64,000 nucleotides of DNA from a virus (IMGVR_UViG_3300047548_001509:1-64000); one strand, 5' to 3'; shown: positions 7,857-16,875, counted from the first letter of the stretch. Made by a program: numbers and translations. Notes: generated from the letters alone by a model not told the origin.

Positions 7857-8471
7857 ATGGGTTTGACAAATAGAGTAGTAAATTATAGTAGACAGATTAA
7901 TAATACATTTGATCAGTTTACATCTGTGGCCGCTGGAGCTCTTTGTTTGGGACGGTCTATTGTCTCTCTTATTACAAATCCTGGAGCAGCTATTGGTGGT
8001 ATAGGGCAGATTATTGCTAACTCTGTAATGGGTTCTATATCCGTGTTTAGTAATTTCTTAAGAGGTCAGCTAAACAGAATATTATATTCAACGTTTGGTA
8101 TAATTGTGGGTGCTCAGCAACTCATTATTGATGTGGCTCGTAGTATAAATTTCATTACGTCTGTTGTAACTAGTACCATACAATCTATATTTGCACGAGC
8201 TGATTATCTTAGAGGTTTAATTTCTGGTCAAGAAAATTGTCAGCATATTTTATCTTACATGATTTCTTGCTTTATGAATAAAACAAGCGGAATCACTAAC
8301 GATAAAAAGGCTTTACGAGCACTTAGTGACATTAATAACATTGAACAGTCAACATTAAATCTACTTTACGACACGTTCAAGCAAGATGATTTTAATAGGT
8401 TCGTTGATAAATACGAAAACGAAGCTTATAAGCTTCAAACACAAATCACAAAAACGAGACAGATTTTATAA
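7857..8471 (+). CDS. Probable baseplate/virion protein upstream of the hub genes
   Basis: A 204-residue protein with a long hydrophobic, Gly/Ala/Ile-rich first half (AAGALCLGRSIVSLITNPGAAIGG and onward, quoted in part) and a polar helical C-terminal half. It is translationally coupled to the gp5-like hub gene (its stop TAATG contains the next ATG). The hydrophobic half could be a membrane-active or buried tail-tip segment. No named family is assigned; a role in the baseplate hub or tail-tip is inferred from position. Confidence 0.65.
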   Translation: MGLTNRVVNYSRQINNTFDQFTSVAAGALCLGRSIVSLITNPGAAIGGIGQIIANSVMGSISVFSNFLRGQLNRILYSTFGIIVGAQQLIIDVARSINFITSVVTSTIQSIFARADYLRGLISGQENCQHILSYMISCFMNKTSGITNDKKALRALSDINNIEQSTLNLLYDTFKQDDFNRFVDKYENEAYKLQTQITKTRQIL

Positions 8472-9106
8472 TGAATCCATCATATCTAACAAACGATACA
8501 GGGATAACAACTTATGGTGGTCTCTATAAGGGTATTATTATTGATACAAATAGTGAGCTTGGTCTTGTTAAATGTTTTGTTCCAGAAATTTATGGATATG
8601 ATATTAATGACATTGTGTCTCTAGACCAGCTGATACCATCCTTTGTTTACAAATTTCCTGGTAAAAATATTCAATCAAATTTAGACAGAAAAACCCTAGA
8701 CCAAATTAAAAATATACCCTGGGCCAGAATATCTGGTCCAATTATTGGTGATTGTTCTCCAGGTCGATATATTCCAGAAATAGACGCAGCTACTGTTGGT
8801 GATGGAACCAACCCTCTCAAGCTTATCACACCCGGGTCTGTTGAATCTGCAAAAGCTAAATCCTATAAACAGAACCCCCCAAAAGGTTCATCTGGGTTAG
8901 AAAATATGCTACCAAAACGCAATCCATATGAATATGCTTTTGGTCCAGAAAATTTTGATAATCTTCCAAAAGGTACATTTGGTATTCCTAACATTGGTGC
9001 TCAAGTTTGGGTTATGTTTGTACGTGGAGATCATAATTTTCCAGTCATTATGGGAAGTGCAAATAGTACTTTAGAATATTCACAAATTAATTACGATGCC
9101 AGATAA
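8471..9106 (+). CDS. Baseplate hub OB-fold protein (gp5 N-terminal-like)
   Basis: The 211-residue product has the OB-fold signature of T4 gp5/VgrG hubs: GGLYKGIIIDTNSELGLVKCFVPEI near the N-terminus (quoted in two parts: GGLYKGIIIDTNS and ELGLVKCFVPEI), PWARISGPIIGDC near residue 76, and a closing FGIPNIGAQVWVMFVRGD segment. The lysozyme domain of T4 gp5 is absent. The gene overlaps the following beta-helix spike gene by 11 nt, so the hub function appears to be carried by two separate polypeptides. Confidence 0.85.
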   Translation: MNPSYLTNDTGITTYGGLYKGIIIDTNSELGLVKCFVPEIYGYDINDIVSLDQLIPSFVYKFPGKNIQSNLDRKTLDQIKNIPWARISGPIIGDCSPGRYIPEIDAATVGDGTNPLKLITPGSVESAKAKSYKQNPPKGSSGLENMLPKRNPYEYAFGPENFDNLPKGTFGIPNIGAQVWVMFVRGDHNFPVIMGSANSTLEYSQINYDAR

Positions 9107-10979
9107 AACACAATTTGATTCATTTGAAAATAAACCACCAGCAATAATAGTAAATGACCATGGTGGTTCAATATCAATAACAAATAAAACCGGAAAAGAA
9201 AAGGTAAATATAACCCACAGAAGCGGTGCTTCTATTGAATTGAACCCCGTACAGACTTCTATATTTTCTCCTGAGAATAGAAGTGATGTAACAAATAACG
9301 ATGAGTTTAAAACCATAAAGGGTGACTTAGTTGAGTATGTAAACAGTACAAAATCTGTATCTGTTAATAGAGATCTAGTTACAACTATTGGTAATGCAAA
9401 AGCTTTTCTTTCAAATGCACCTCAACAATTTTTAAATAAGTGGGGTGAAATTGCTGCTCCTTTTGTTAAGGGGGATCTTAATAGACCGCTAAGATATGTT
9501 GTTGCAGGTTTACCTATTGATCAATATCCAGAAGACTCCGGAGAGGCAGTAACAATAAGATTGAATGACGCGCTCGAGCAATTAAAAAACAATTTCTGCT
9601 CATCACTCACTTCTAATTTAGATAACCCACCGGTATTAAATGACTTCTTAGTGGATTTTGATGAACTGTTTACACTGATAAAAGAAGCAATTACAGTAAT
9701 AACCGGTTCTATCTACACAGCAATTGACGATCTTATTACAACAATTACTCAAGAAGCAATTGACGCGTTTTATGAAATATTAAATGAACTAGTTGCTGAG
9801 TTAAAGCAATTACTATTTGAGGTATTATGTCAATTTTTGACTGTACCAGCCCAACTTGTTGAATTTGTGAATGCATATCTTAATAGCATATCACAAGCTG
9901 TACGTAGCGTTATTGACCCATTAATTAAAGAAGAACCTCAATCATCTGAAGGTAATACATATACTCAAAATGATAAGTCTTCTCTTCATGAATATCTCAT
10001 ACAAAAGAATGAAGAGCTTCTTGCATATGAGCAGGCTCTTGGTGTCGGTGGTAATTCAACTACAAATATTCTAAAGAATAAAATGGTTAATATTGGTGGT
10101 GGGTTTAATATGACCTCACCAATATCTATTGACCCACATGGGACAGAAGTTGCTGCTGCTCCTTTAATTGATAAGTGGCAAGGTGTAACAACATTAAATG
10201 GAGGTATACCAAAACTAGAAAGATCAACAATTAATGATGCTTGTGATGTTGGTAATTACACTATCACTATTGGAAACAAGTTTAATATACTAACAGGTGG
10301 TGGTGGTGTTAGAATTGACACAAATGGACCTCTTGATCTACAAGCTCCAATGATCAATTTAGTTGGCCATGGAGTTGATATGTCAGGAGAAGTAGTAAAG
10401 GTAAATGCTTCGAGTGGTATATTATTTGACTCAAAGAATTTTCTCACTCTTAGAGCCCCATTTTCAATTGCACTAGATGGTAACTGCCAAGTTACAAAAA
10501 ACATGGTTGTTCAAGGCGGTTCATACATTAATGGTGAGTTATATGTGAACCATATAACAGCTCCTCTTGAAATGCAAGAGACTATGGAACAAGAAAGTGC
10601 AACTGGTATTTTTACCCCAGAAGCTACGTTCATATTTACTAACTTAACACCTCTTATTGGTACTGAAGCAGGTGGTGTTGTAACTATTCCGTCACAAGCT
10701 ATAACATTTCAGGTTACTGCTAATATACCAGGTATTGATCCTGTCACAGTTAAACCACACATTCACAAATTTCCAAATATACCTCTTCGACTCACAAAAG
10801 GTACTACAATTAATTCTGAAACTGGTTTAGATGCATTTGATGTAAGTGACCCACTTGCACTTGGATTTAATTCAGCCCATTCCAAACTTCGTGAACTTGC
10901 TCAAGCAACTCTTTCAACCGAAACTGCTAATGCTTACAAAATAAATGAAGGTAACAAATGGGATCAAGCATTAACTTGA
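9096..10979 (+). CDS. Baseplate central spike/hub protein (gp5 C-terminal-like)
   Basis: The 627-residue protein opens with the beta-repeat pattern of gp5/VgrG spikes (GGSISITNKTGKEKVNITH, SGASIELNPVQTSIFS, KGDLVEYVNSTKSVSVNRD). The middle (about 160-300) is helical and hydrophobic, then beta-structure returns (NYTITIGNKFNILTGGGGV; KVNASSGILFDSKN). A HIHKFPNIPLRLTKG segment lies near the C-terminus. It overlaps the OB-fold hub gene and converges on the GMP reductase gene with a 16-nt overlap. The exact equivalence to T4 parts (spike versus wedge) is uncertain. Confidence 0.78.
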   Translation: MPDKTQFDSFENKPPAIIVNDHGGSISITNKTGKEKVNITHRSGASIELNPVQTSIFSPENRSDVTNNDEFKTIKGDLVEYVNSTKSVSVNRDLVTTIGNAKAFLSNAPQQFLNKWGEIAAPFVKGDLNRPLRYVVAGLPIDQYPEDSGEAVTIRLNDALEQLKNNFCSSLTSNLDNPPVLNDFLVDFDELFTLIKEAITVITGSIYTAIDDLITTITQEAIDAFYEILNELVAELKQLLFEVLCQFLTVPAQLVEFVNAYLNSISQAVRSVIDPLIKEEPQSSEGNTYTQNDKSSLHEYLIQKNEELLAYEQALGVGGNSTTNILKNKMVNIGGGFNMTSPISIDPHGTEVAAAPLIDKWQGVTTLNGGIPKLERSTINDACDVGNYTITIGNKFNILTGGGGVRIDTNGPLDLQAPMINLVGHGVDMSGEVVKVNASSGILFDSKNFLTLRAPFSIALDGNCQVTKNMVVQGGSYINGELYVNHITAPLEMQETMEQESATGIFTPEATFIFTNLTPLIGTEAGGVVTIPSQAITFQVTANIPGIDPVTVKPHIHKFPNIPLRLTKGTTINSETGLDAFDVSDPLALGFNSAHSKLRELAQATLSTETANAYKINEGNKWDQALT

Positions 10980-11959
10980 TACCACCGAACTGAATTATAA
11001 AGTTGGTCCACTCTTCTAACACCAGCATATGATATACCCGATTGTATATCTTGTTTGATCTCTTCGAGTTTCTCTAAATATGTCATTCCATTAGAATCCA
11101 CAACAATTAATGTACCTTCTACATTATTGTTATGCCCTTTATTGTGAAAGCTTGCTGAACCAAAGTATGATTTTTTGTTACCTGATTCTGTTCGTATTTC
11201 AGGAGAAGGGGAGTCGATACATTCTGCAAAAAGTTTACCAGACATAACCCAATCTGCCCCAGCTACTAATGCTTTGACAATATCACCATTATGTTTAATG
11301 CCACCATCTGCAATAATCATACAATTCTTTACCTGTTCATTACAACACATCTCTCTTCGTAATGCTATATTGGTTATGCAAGAAAACATAGGCATTGTAA
11401 ATCCTGTTTTGAGTTTCGTGGTGCATGCGGCCCCTGGTCCTACGCCACTCTTAACGGCATGACAACCCCACGTAGCAAGATCAAAAAATCCCTCAAACGT
11501 ACATACATTACCACCAATAACAAAACATGGTAACTCTTCTCGAATAAATTCTACCATTTTTTTGACAAGCTCATGATGACCATGAGCTACATCAACAGTT
11601 ATGTGTGTTACGCGTAATCTTGAATTTTTGATTTTGTTGATTAGATCAAAATCTTCCTTTTTAACACCGACTGATATTGATATTACGTCCCAATTTTCTC
11701 TGTTAGCCTTTTTAACGAAGTCAAAAACATCACCGAATCTATGCATTATATAGAAATAACCTCCCTTATATAACATTTTTGCAACATGTTCATCGACAAC
11801 ACACTTCATATTTGCAGGTATTACCGGGATATTATAACTGCTAACCCCCATACGTTGTGTTGTTATTGCATTAGATCTGGTATCTAAGTTTGAAAAATTG
11901 GGAATTAGACATACGTCATCATATGACAACGCCAAGGTTGGCGGATTCGAAATAGACAT
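10964..11959 (-). CDS. guaC: GMP reductase (GuaC, YumD type)
   Basis: GMP reductase converts GMP to IMP with NADPH. The 331-residue protein is a TIM barrel with the N-terminal LSYDDVCLIPNFS motif, FVIGGNV at 146-152, SGVGPGAACTTKLKTG with catalytic Cys179, and the type-specific C-terminal YFGSASFHNKG...NVEG and QSGISYAG segments, which match Bacillus YumD-type GuaC rather than IMP dehydrogenase. It is the last gene of a minus-strand purine/deoxynucleotide operon after NrdB. Purine salvage for AT-rich DNA synthesis, or tuning of GTP for 7-deazaguanine synthesis, would both fit. Confidence 0.92.
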   Translation of the reverse strand: MSISNPPTLALSYDDVCLIPNFSNLDTRSNAITTQRMGVSSYNIPVIPANMKCVVDEHVAKMLYKGGYFYIMHRFGDVFDFVKKANRENWDVISISVGVKKEDFDLINKIKNSRLRVTHITVDVAHGHHELVKKMVEFIREELPCFVIGGNVCTFEGFFDLATWGCHAVKSGVGPGAACTTKLKTGFTMPMFSCITNIALRREMCCNEQVKNCMIIADGGIKHNGDIVKALVAGADWVMSGKLFAECIDSPSPEIRTESGNKKSYFGSASFHNKGHNNNVEGTLIVVDSNGMTYLEKLEEIKQDIQSGISYAGVRRVDQLYNSVRWYQVNA

Positions 11960-11995
11960 AATTTATATTAGCTTCTTAAATTACAAAAACAACAA

Positions 11996-12997
11996 TTAAA
12001 AGTCGTCTTCGATTAGAGCACCAGCGGATTGATAAGCTTGTACTTTACTCTCAAAGAAGTTTTTCATCTTTTTGAGATCTTGGGTTTCAGATAAGAAGTC
12101 AAATGGATTTTCTTTTTCAGGGAAACGAAACTTCATATTAACACCTTCAAGTCTTCTGTTGCCAATATATTGCATATAGTCAAGAAAACTCTCTGATTTT
12201 AGCCCAAGAATACCACGAGGTAAAACATCCTGCGCATACTTTATCTCAAGTTCAACAGCTTCTTTTAGATAACCTGTAAGCTCTTGTTCGAATTCATCAG
12301 TCCATGCAAGTGGGTTTTGCTCTTTAATTTTGTTAATAAGCATTGTTCCAAATTTAATATGGTTAGATTCATCTCGTAACGTATATTCAATTTGTTCACC
12401 AATGCCTGGTATTTTCTTTTTCATCGCAAGTAACATTGCAAATCCAGAGAAAAAGAATGTGCCTTCACAAATAATCCAATAAAGGAATGCAGCTTTAAGA
12501 ATTTCCCTAACCCCTTCAATAGTTGAAACATCAATATCAACTTTGAGATTTTTTGTGACGTTCATTAAGAACTCGTCTTTAGCTTTAATAGCTGGAACTG
12601 TTGCATAAGCTTCATACACTTCTTCAATATTAAGGTTTAAAGAATCACAAATATAAACAATAGTGTCGTTATGCAGGCATTCTTCCCAGATTTGCCGAGA
12701 CATATATTGTCTACATTCTGGGTCCGTAATATGTCTAAACAATGATACAAGATTATTACCAACTAATGATTCAGAGCCTGCAAAGAATCCAAGCGTACGT
12801 TTAATAACAAGTTTTTCGTCTTCAGTTAATTTATCCGAACGCCAGTTACTGATATCAACATTCATTGGAATCTCTTCAGGGTTCCAATTATTATTTTTAC
12901 CAACCTTATATAAATCCCACGCCCATTTATGAACATGAGGTAGAATTTGATTTACGCTTTCTTTTTTATCGCCTAGAATTTTTCCGTCTTTTTTCAT
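11996..12997 (-). CDS. nrdB: Ribonucleotide reductase small subunit NrdB, class Ic-like
   Basis: The R2 subunit supplies the radical for deoxynucleotide synthesis. In this 333-residue protein the six metal ligands read Glu76 (FFAGSESLVG), Glu106, His109 (EECLHND), Glu178 (IICEGT), Glu210 and His213 (RDESNH). Where class Ia enzymes have Asp then the radical Tyr four residues after the His, this protein has Glu76 and Ile113. Glu at ligand 1 and a non-Tyr at the radical site are the hallmarks of the class Ic (Mn/Fe, Chlamydia-type) group, which also shares the following YICDSL/YICESL stretch. It overlaps the upstream small gene by 4 nt (ATGA). Confidence 0.95.
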   Translation of the reverse strand: MKKDGKILGDKKESVNQILPHVHKWAWDLYKVGKNNNWNPEEIPMNVDISNWRSDKLTEDEKLVIKRTLGFFAGSESLVGNNLVSLFRHITDPECRQYMSRQIWEECLHNDTIVYICDSLNLNIEEVYEAYATVPAIKAKDEFLMNVTKNLKVDIDVSTIEGVREILKAAFLYWIICEGTFFFSGFAMLLAMKKKIPGIGEQIEYTLRDESNHIKFGTMLINKIKEQNPLAWTDEFEQELTGYLKEAVELEIKYAQDVLPRGILGLKSESFLDYMQYIGNRRLEGVNMKFRFPEKENPFDFLSETQDLKKMKNFFESKVQAYQSAGALIEDDF

Positions 12998-13212
12998 AAG
13001 TATTGTTCTTTAATTTTTTCAATTAGACTATCACGAACCTTAACACCATCATCATTTAGCCCTGATAATGATTGCACATTATTTATAGTTGGTATAATCT
13101 GACAGTATCTTGGGTCTCTAAAATTTGAGCTAAGACCCTCATTAAGAGTATAACACAAAAGAGACATCTCATCCTCATCAAGGATGTCATATATTACTTC
13201 TGAGAATATCAT
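12994..13212 (-). CDS. Small hypothetical protein between nrdA and nrdB
   Basis: The start at 13212 gives an ATGA overlap with the nrdA stop; an ATG five codons upstream would overlap more. The 72-residue acidic product (MIFSEVIYDILDEDEMSLLCY...) also overlaps nrdB by ATGA, so the three genes are translationally coupled. It has no glutaredoxin CxxC motif, so it is not an obvious NrdH. Function unknown. Confidence 0.7.
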   Translation of the reverse strand: MIFSEVIYDILDEDEMSLLCYTLNEGLSSNFRDPRYCQIIPTINNVQSLSGLNDDGVKVRDSLIEKIKEQYL

Positions 13213-14558
13213 TGGCAAGATGTACAATCTTCACCGAGTGTGCAAAATGCTACACCAAGTTCTTCTTTTTCATCTCCAATAGAAGAAAGAACTTTATCAC
13301 TTACAACTGATGCCTTTTCAATCTCAGATGCACCTTCGTTGCGAAGATAGTAGGTCGTCTTCAATCCAAGGTTCCAAGCTTCAAAATACAAATCATTAAG
13401 AAACTTCAATGATGTAGTATTATTGAATAAATTCACTGACATACCCATATCAATCCACTTACCACGGGCCTGAGCTTGCTTCAGAATATTTGATTGATTA
13501 ACTTGGAATGATGTTTTGTGTCTTCTTCTAAACCAATCTCTATCACCCTGATTTGGTAGACAATCTAATGAGAGCTTATATACATCACCATCAGCTGCTT
13601 TTAATTGCTGTGACATTTTATAATCCCATGCATTAAACTTTCTAAGATCTTTTACAATCCATTTATTGATCATAGTAAGATCACCTGACATTGTGGTATA
13701 AACAAATACGTTTGAAAAATATGGCTCTGTTGTTGGTGAACACCCAGCAATTGTTGAGATTGAAGCTGTTGGTGCAATAGCCATGGTGTTAGAGTTTCTC
13801 ATACCATATTCTCGCACATGATCTCTTACGATATCCCAGTTAAGAGTCTCGAGAGTATCTCTCGTTTCATTAAATGAGTCATCACGTTTTCTCATTAAAG
13901 TAATGAATGTATCAATAGGGAATATATCTTGAGACCACAATGAATTTTCATAAGAAGAGTACCTACCTTTCTCTTTTGCTAATTCAGATGAACCAAGAAT
14001 AGCATTATAGGAGATATACTCATACAATTTATCTGATAGTTCAATTGCTTCTTTACTATCATAATCAATATTAAGAGTGTTAAACATATCATGCCAACCC
14101 ATAGATCCAAGACCAACTGGTCGGTGACGCATGTTTGATAATTTTGCTTCTTGTGTTGGGTAGAAGTTAATATCGATTACATTATCCAACATTCTCATTG
14201 CAGTTTTGGTAACGTATGTAACTTTAGCCCAATCAATATCATTATTACCATCTTGATCAACTACAATAAATTTGGAAAGATTTAAAGATCCAAGATTACA
14301 CACTGCTGTCTCTCCGTACTCTTTAATTTCACGATCATTATTGGGTTTGAATGACGTTGCTTTAGAAGGAAGTAAAATTTCGGTACAGAGATTGCTGCTT
14401 AGAACAGTACCTATTTGAGGGTTTTGATGTCGTATGTTTGAAGCATCCTTAAACGTACAATTATGTATTAATATATTATTTGCATAAAAATTTTCATTCT
14501 TATGCACTTGTATATCATATACGTTTGCCACATTTTCTAGTTTTTTAATTTTAATCAT
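13209..14558 (-). CDS. nrdA: Ribonucleotide reductase large subunit NrdA, C-terminal half with C-intein
   Basis: The first 33 residues are the C-part of a split intein ending NNILIHN; the C-extein starts at Cys34 (CTFKDASNIR). The extein holds the R1 active-site landmarks: SSNLCTEI (the catalytic Cys region), TAVCNLGSLNLS, the APTASISTIAGCSPTTEP loop, and the C-terminal redox tail FCTLGEDCTSCQ. The ATG is coupled to the stop of the homing endonuclease gene through TAATG. Joined to the N-half by splicing it would give about 828 residues of NrdA (412 + 416), a normal length. Confidence 0.95.
   Translation of the reverse strand: MIKIKKLENVANVYDIQVHKNENFYANNILIHNCTFKDASNIRHQNPQIGTVLSSNLCTEILLPSKATSFKPNNDREIKEYGETAVCNLGSLNLSKFIVVDQDGNNDIDWAKVTYVTKTAMRMLDNVIDINFYPTQEAKLSNMRHRPVGLGSMGWHDMFNTLNIDYDSKEAIELSDKLYEYISYNAILGSSELAKEKGRYSSYENSLWSQDIFPIDTFITLMRKRDDSFNETRDTLETLNWDIVRDHVREYGMRNSNTMAIAPTASISTIAGCSPTTEPYFSNVFVYTTMSGDLTMINKWIVKDLRKFNAWDYKMSQQLKAADGDVYKLSLDCLPNQGDRDWFRRRHKTSFQVNQSNILKQAQARGKWIDMGMSVNLFNNTTSLKFLNDLYFEAWNLGLKTTYYLRNEGASEIEKASVVSDKVLSSIGDEKEELGVAFCTLGEDCTSCQ
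14460..14558 (-). other. NrdA split intein, C-part (33 residues)
   Basis: MIKIKKLENVANVYDIQV (first 18 residues) then FYANNILIHN|C: the block F and G motifs of inteins, ending in His-Asn followed by a Cys nucleophile. Confidence 0.93.
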
Positions 14559-15289
14559 TATTTTTCTTTTTTTGGTTTTATAGATTTAATAAACTTCCAT
14601 CCGGATTGAATTTCCCTGGTTTGGTTTACCAATGTGGATATATTGTAGTTTGTTAATTTAAACTCTCTTTGCCACACATATCGAGTGTTTGTTATAATCT
14701 CCCCAGTTGTTATATTTTGCAATGTTATTAATGGACTCTTTGACAATATTACCTGCTCACTTATCTTTTTTTTATGTTCTTGTGAATGTTTTGTTCCGGT
14801 TTTTGGGTCAACCCAGGTAGGGTCCCCTATTCTGTCTCTCATTGTTTTTCCTGTTTGAAATTTTTTCTTCCTCTCTTTTAGATCTTTTGATCTTTCAATT
14901 CCATGTATTTCATCCCATGTTTTACCTTTTAATTTTCTACTACAGAAATCACCATATTTCAGATATCTAGTCTTGAGAGCTTTTTGTCTTGTCTCGGGTG
15001 TGTTTATTATGACATGACCAGCGTTGCCGTTGTAACCTATAGGCCATAGATTATTTTTCGTAATATCATCTTCCCATTTTTTAACAACCGATAAATCTCC
15101 TTCGATTAGTAATTCACATGTAAATTTTTCTTTTCCAAATTTAAGTATACCTTCTTTGAATAAGATTTTCCCACCTTTACCACAAATATGTTCATGAAAC
15201 CTATCCAAATACGTTTTATTTTTCCTATAAACTATTCCATAATATTTCATATTATTAACCGTGTTTATTATAACATATCCTTGAGCCAT
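14558..15289 (-). CDS. GIY-YIG homing endonuclease between the nrdA intein halves
   Basis: A free-standing 243-residue nuclease. The N-terminal GIY-YIG module shows GYVIINTVNNMKYYGIV (residues 4-20), then YLDRFHEH with the conserved Arg region and FGKEKFTCELL. The rest is basic, with a NUMOD-like DNA-binding end (ITLQNITTGEIITNT and a YNISTLVN helix). It sits exactly between the two intein-coding halves, the 'fractured gene' arrangement in which the nuclease spreads the split intein. A perfect late promoter 5 nt before its ATG lets it be expressed independently of nrdA. Confidence 0.9.
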   Translation of the reverse strand: MAQGYVIINTVNNMKYYGIVYRKNKTYLDRFHEHICGKGGKILFKEGILKFGKEKFTCELLIEGDLSVVKKWEDDITKNNLWPIGYNGNAGHVIINTPETRQKALKTRYLKYGDFCSRKLKGKTWDEIHGIERSKDLKERKKKFQTGKTMRDRIGDPTWVDPKTGTKHSQEHKKKISEQVILSKSPLITLQNITTGEIITNTRYVWQREFKLTNYNISTLVNQTREIQSGWKFIKSIKPKKEK

Positions 15290-15294
15290 GTAAA

Positions 15295-15302
15295 TATTTA
15301 TA
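15295..15302 (-). promoter_or_regulatory. Consensus late promoter of the intein-embedded endonuclease
   Basis: On the minus strand exact TATAAATA lies 5 nt before the GIY-YIG ATG, inside the gap between the nrdA halves. T4 intron endonucleases are likewise driven by their own late promoters. Confidence 0.85.
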
Positions 15303-15315
15303 CGTAATCCAAGGA

Positions 15316-16875
15316 TTATACATCTGTTTTTTTGACCAAAATATCAGTACTAACTAAATCTTTAACCTTAACATAACCACGATTTTGTGTAAATATAAGA
15401 TGATCCCCTGTGCAGCAAAGTATATTACCACACTCATCTTCTATTTCATATATCTCTGATTGCATTCTCATCATGGCCGCAGCAACAATCGGTTGGTATT
15501 CTTCTTTTTGTGTTTCTGTATCAAATGACAACGCACAGATCAATTCATTATTTGAGAATCTCTCAGCAATTTCAATAATTGCCATATCTTTATATATACC
15601 ATCATGTATAACTGGTACCAATGTCGTACCATGTACACACCATGGTCCTCCAGTCTCGAACAGCATTTTAAGCATCTTCTTCCAGAGGTCTTTTGCATTA
15701 ACTTCCCTGAAAAGTCTGATCTCTCCTTTCTTTCCTTTCTCTACATATTCCCAATACAGCTTTTCAAATTCTTCACCATAAGCACTATGAAGATTGGGTA
15801 CCTCTTCGGGTGAAAACAAATACCAACTACCATTAGCTTGAACCTGTTTCATGAAAAGATCTGGGATCCAGTTAGCTGTATTCAGATCATGACATCTTTT
15901 TCTTTCATCTCCTGTATTTTTCTTAAGTTCAAGAAAGTCTTCGATATCATAATGCCATGTTTCAAGATAACCACAACCAGCACCACGTCGCTTTCCTCCC
16001 TGGTTGATAGAGACAAGCATATCGTTAAACAATTTCCAGGTATATACAGCACCTGTCGTTTTACCACCTGTTGAATTAATCAAAGCATTACCAGCACGGA
16101 ACGGGGTAAAGTCCATTCCAAGACCACCAGCAAATTTTGACTTCTGAGCTTCTTGATGCAAACCATCAAATATACCAAACACAGAATCCTCAAAGGTGTT
16201 TAAGAAACATGAAGATAACTGACTACGTGATGTACCAGAATAAAATAATGTTGGTGTTGAAGGAACATACAACATCTCTGATAACACTTCATAGAATTGT
16301 ATTGCATATTCTGTACGGTTCTCTGGTTGTTCTCCAATTGCAAGACCCATTGCAATACGCATCCATAACGCTTGTGGAGACTCAACAATTTCATTATCCA
16401 ACTTAATGAGATATCTGTCTACAATAGTCTGTAATCCAGCATATTCAAACAACTCATCTCTTTTGATATCAATATGTTCAGCTAACCTCTTAAGGTCAAA
16501 CTTAAGCATTTCTTTTGCAAGAACACCTTGTTTGACAAGCTTCTTAACATTCGTAACAAACGCTCTTTTATATTGGTATTGAACAGCATCAGAGTCTACT
16601 GATTCACCAAAAACCTCTTTGTATAGAGAATTTAGAAGAATCCGAGCAGCCACTAAGGAGTATTCTGGTTGTTGCTCAATAAGAGCTCTTGAAGACTTAA
16701 TTAATGCTTCGTCTATCTCTTCAGTCTTAACCCCATCATATAACTTCAAAGTTGAGTTATATACAATTGTCTTTGGGTCTACGTTTTCAATTCCTTTACA
16801 AGCTCTCTCGACTCGCTTGTGAATCTTTTTATCGTTAAAGGTTTCTTCTTTACCGTTTCGTTTTAAAACTCTCAT
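15316..16875 (-). CDS. nrdA: Ribonucleotide reductase large subunit NrdA, N-terminal half with N-intein
   Basis: The N-extein (412 residues) begins with an ATP-cone regulatory domain (MRVLKRNGKEETFNDKKIHK..., quoted in part) and contains QLSSCFLNTFEDS with the first redox Cys, GGLGMDFTPFR and QGGKRRGAG. It ends LFETGGPW, where complete NrdA proteins continue with FKDA. The last 107 residues are an N-intein starting at Cys413. A TATAAATT element 5 nt before the ATG could promote it, although upstream genes of the same operon also read into it. Confidence 0.95.
   Translation of the reverse strand: MRVLKRNGKEETFNDKKIHKRVERACKGIENVDPKTIVYNSTLKLYDGVKTEEIDEALIKSSRALIEQQPEYSLVAARILLNSLYKEVFGESVDSDAVQYQYKRAFVTNVKKLVKQGVLAKEMLKFDLKRLAEHIDIKRDELFEYAGLQTIVDRYLIKLDNEIVESPQALWMRIAMGLAIGEQPENRTEYAIQFYEVLSEMLYVPSTPTLFYSGTSRSQLSSCFLNTFEDSVFGIFDGLHQEAQKSKFAGGLGMDFTPFRAGNALINSTGGKTTGAVYTWKLFNDMLVSINQGGKRRGAGCGYLETWHYDIEDFLELKKNTGDERKRCHDLNTANWIPDLFMKQVQANGSWYLFSPEEVPNLHSAYGEEFEKLYWEYVEKGKKGEIRLFREVNAKDLWKKMLKMLFETGGPWCVHGTTLVPVIHDGIYKDMAIIEIAERFSNNELICALSFDTETQKEEYQPIVAAAMMRMQSEIYEIEDECGNILCCTGDHLIFTQNRGYVKVKDLVSTDILVKKTDV
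15319..15639 (-). other. NrdA split intein, N-part (107 residues)
   Basis: It starts CVHGTTLVPV and includes the block B-like CCTGDHLIFTQNRGYVKVKDL, where the conserved His follows T-G-D. It ends at a stop codon after KKTDV. Its layout resembles the known phage NrdA and NrdJ split inteins. Confidence 0.93.

Noticed and set aside
10964-11959. IMP dehydrogenase
   Set aside because: The length is 331 residues with no CBS domains, and the C-terminal YFGSAS..KG..NVEG and SGISYAG segments are those of YumD-type GMP reductase.
12994-13212. Glutaredoxin (NrdH) between nrdA and nrdB
   Set aside because: The small protein has no C-x-x-C motif and no thioredoxin-like pattern.
13209-16875. nrdA read as broken by frameshifts or a group I intron
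   Set aside because: Each half has its own start or stop, and the edges carry intein signatures (Cys at the front, His-Asn|Cys at the end). An intron would not encode these in frame.
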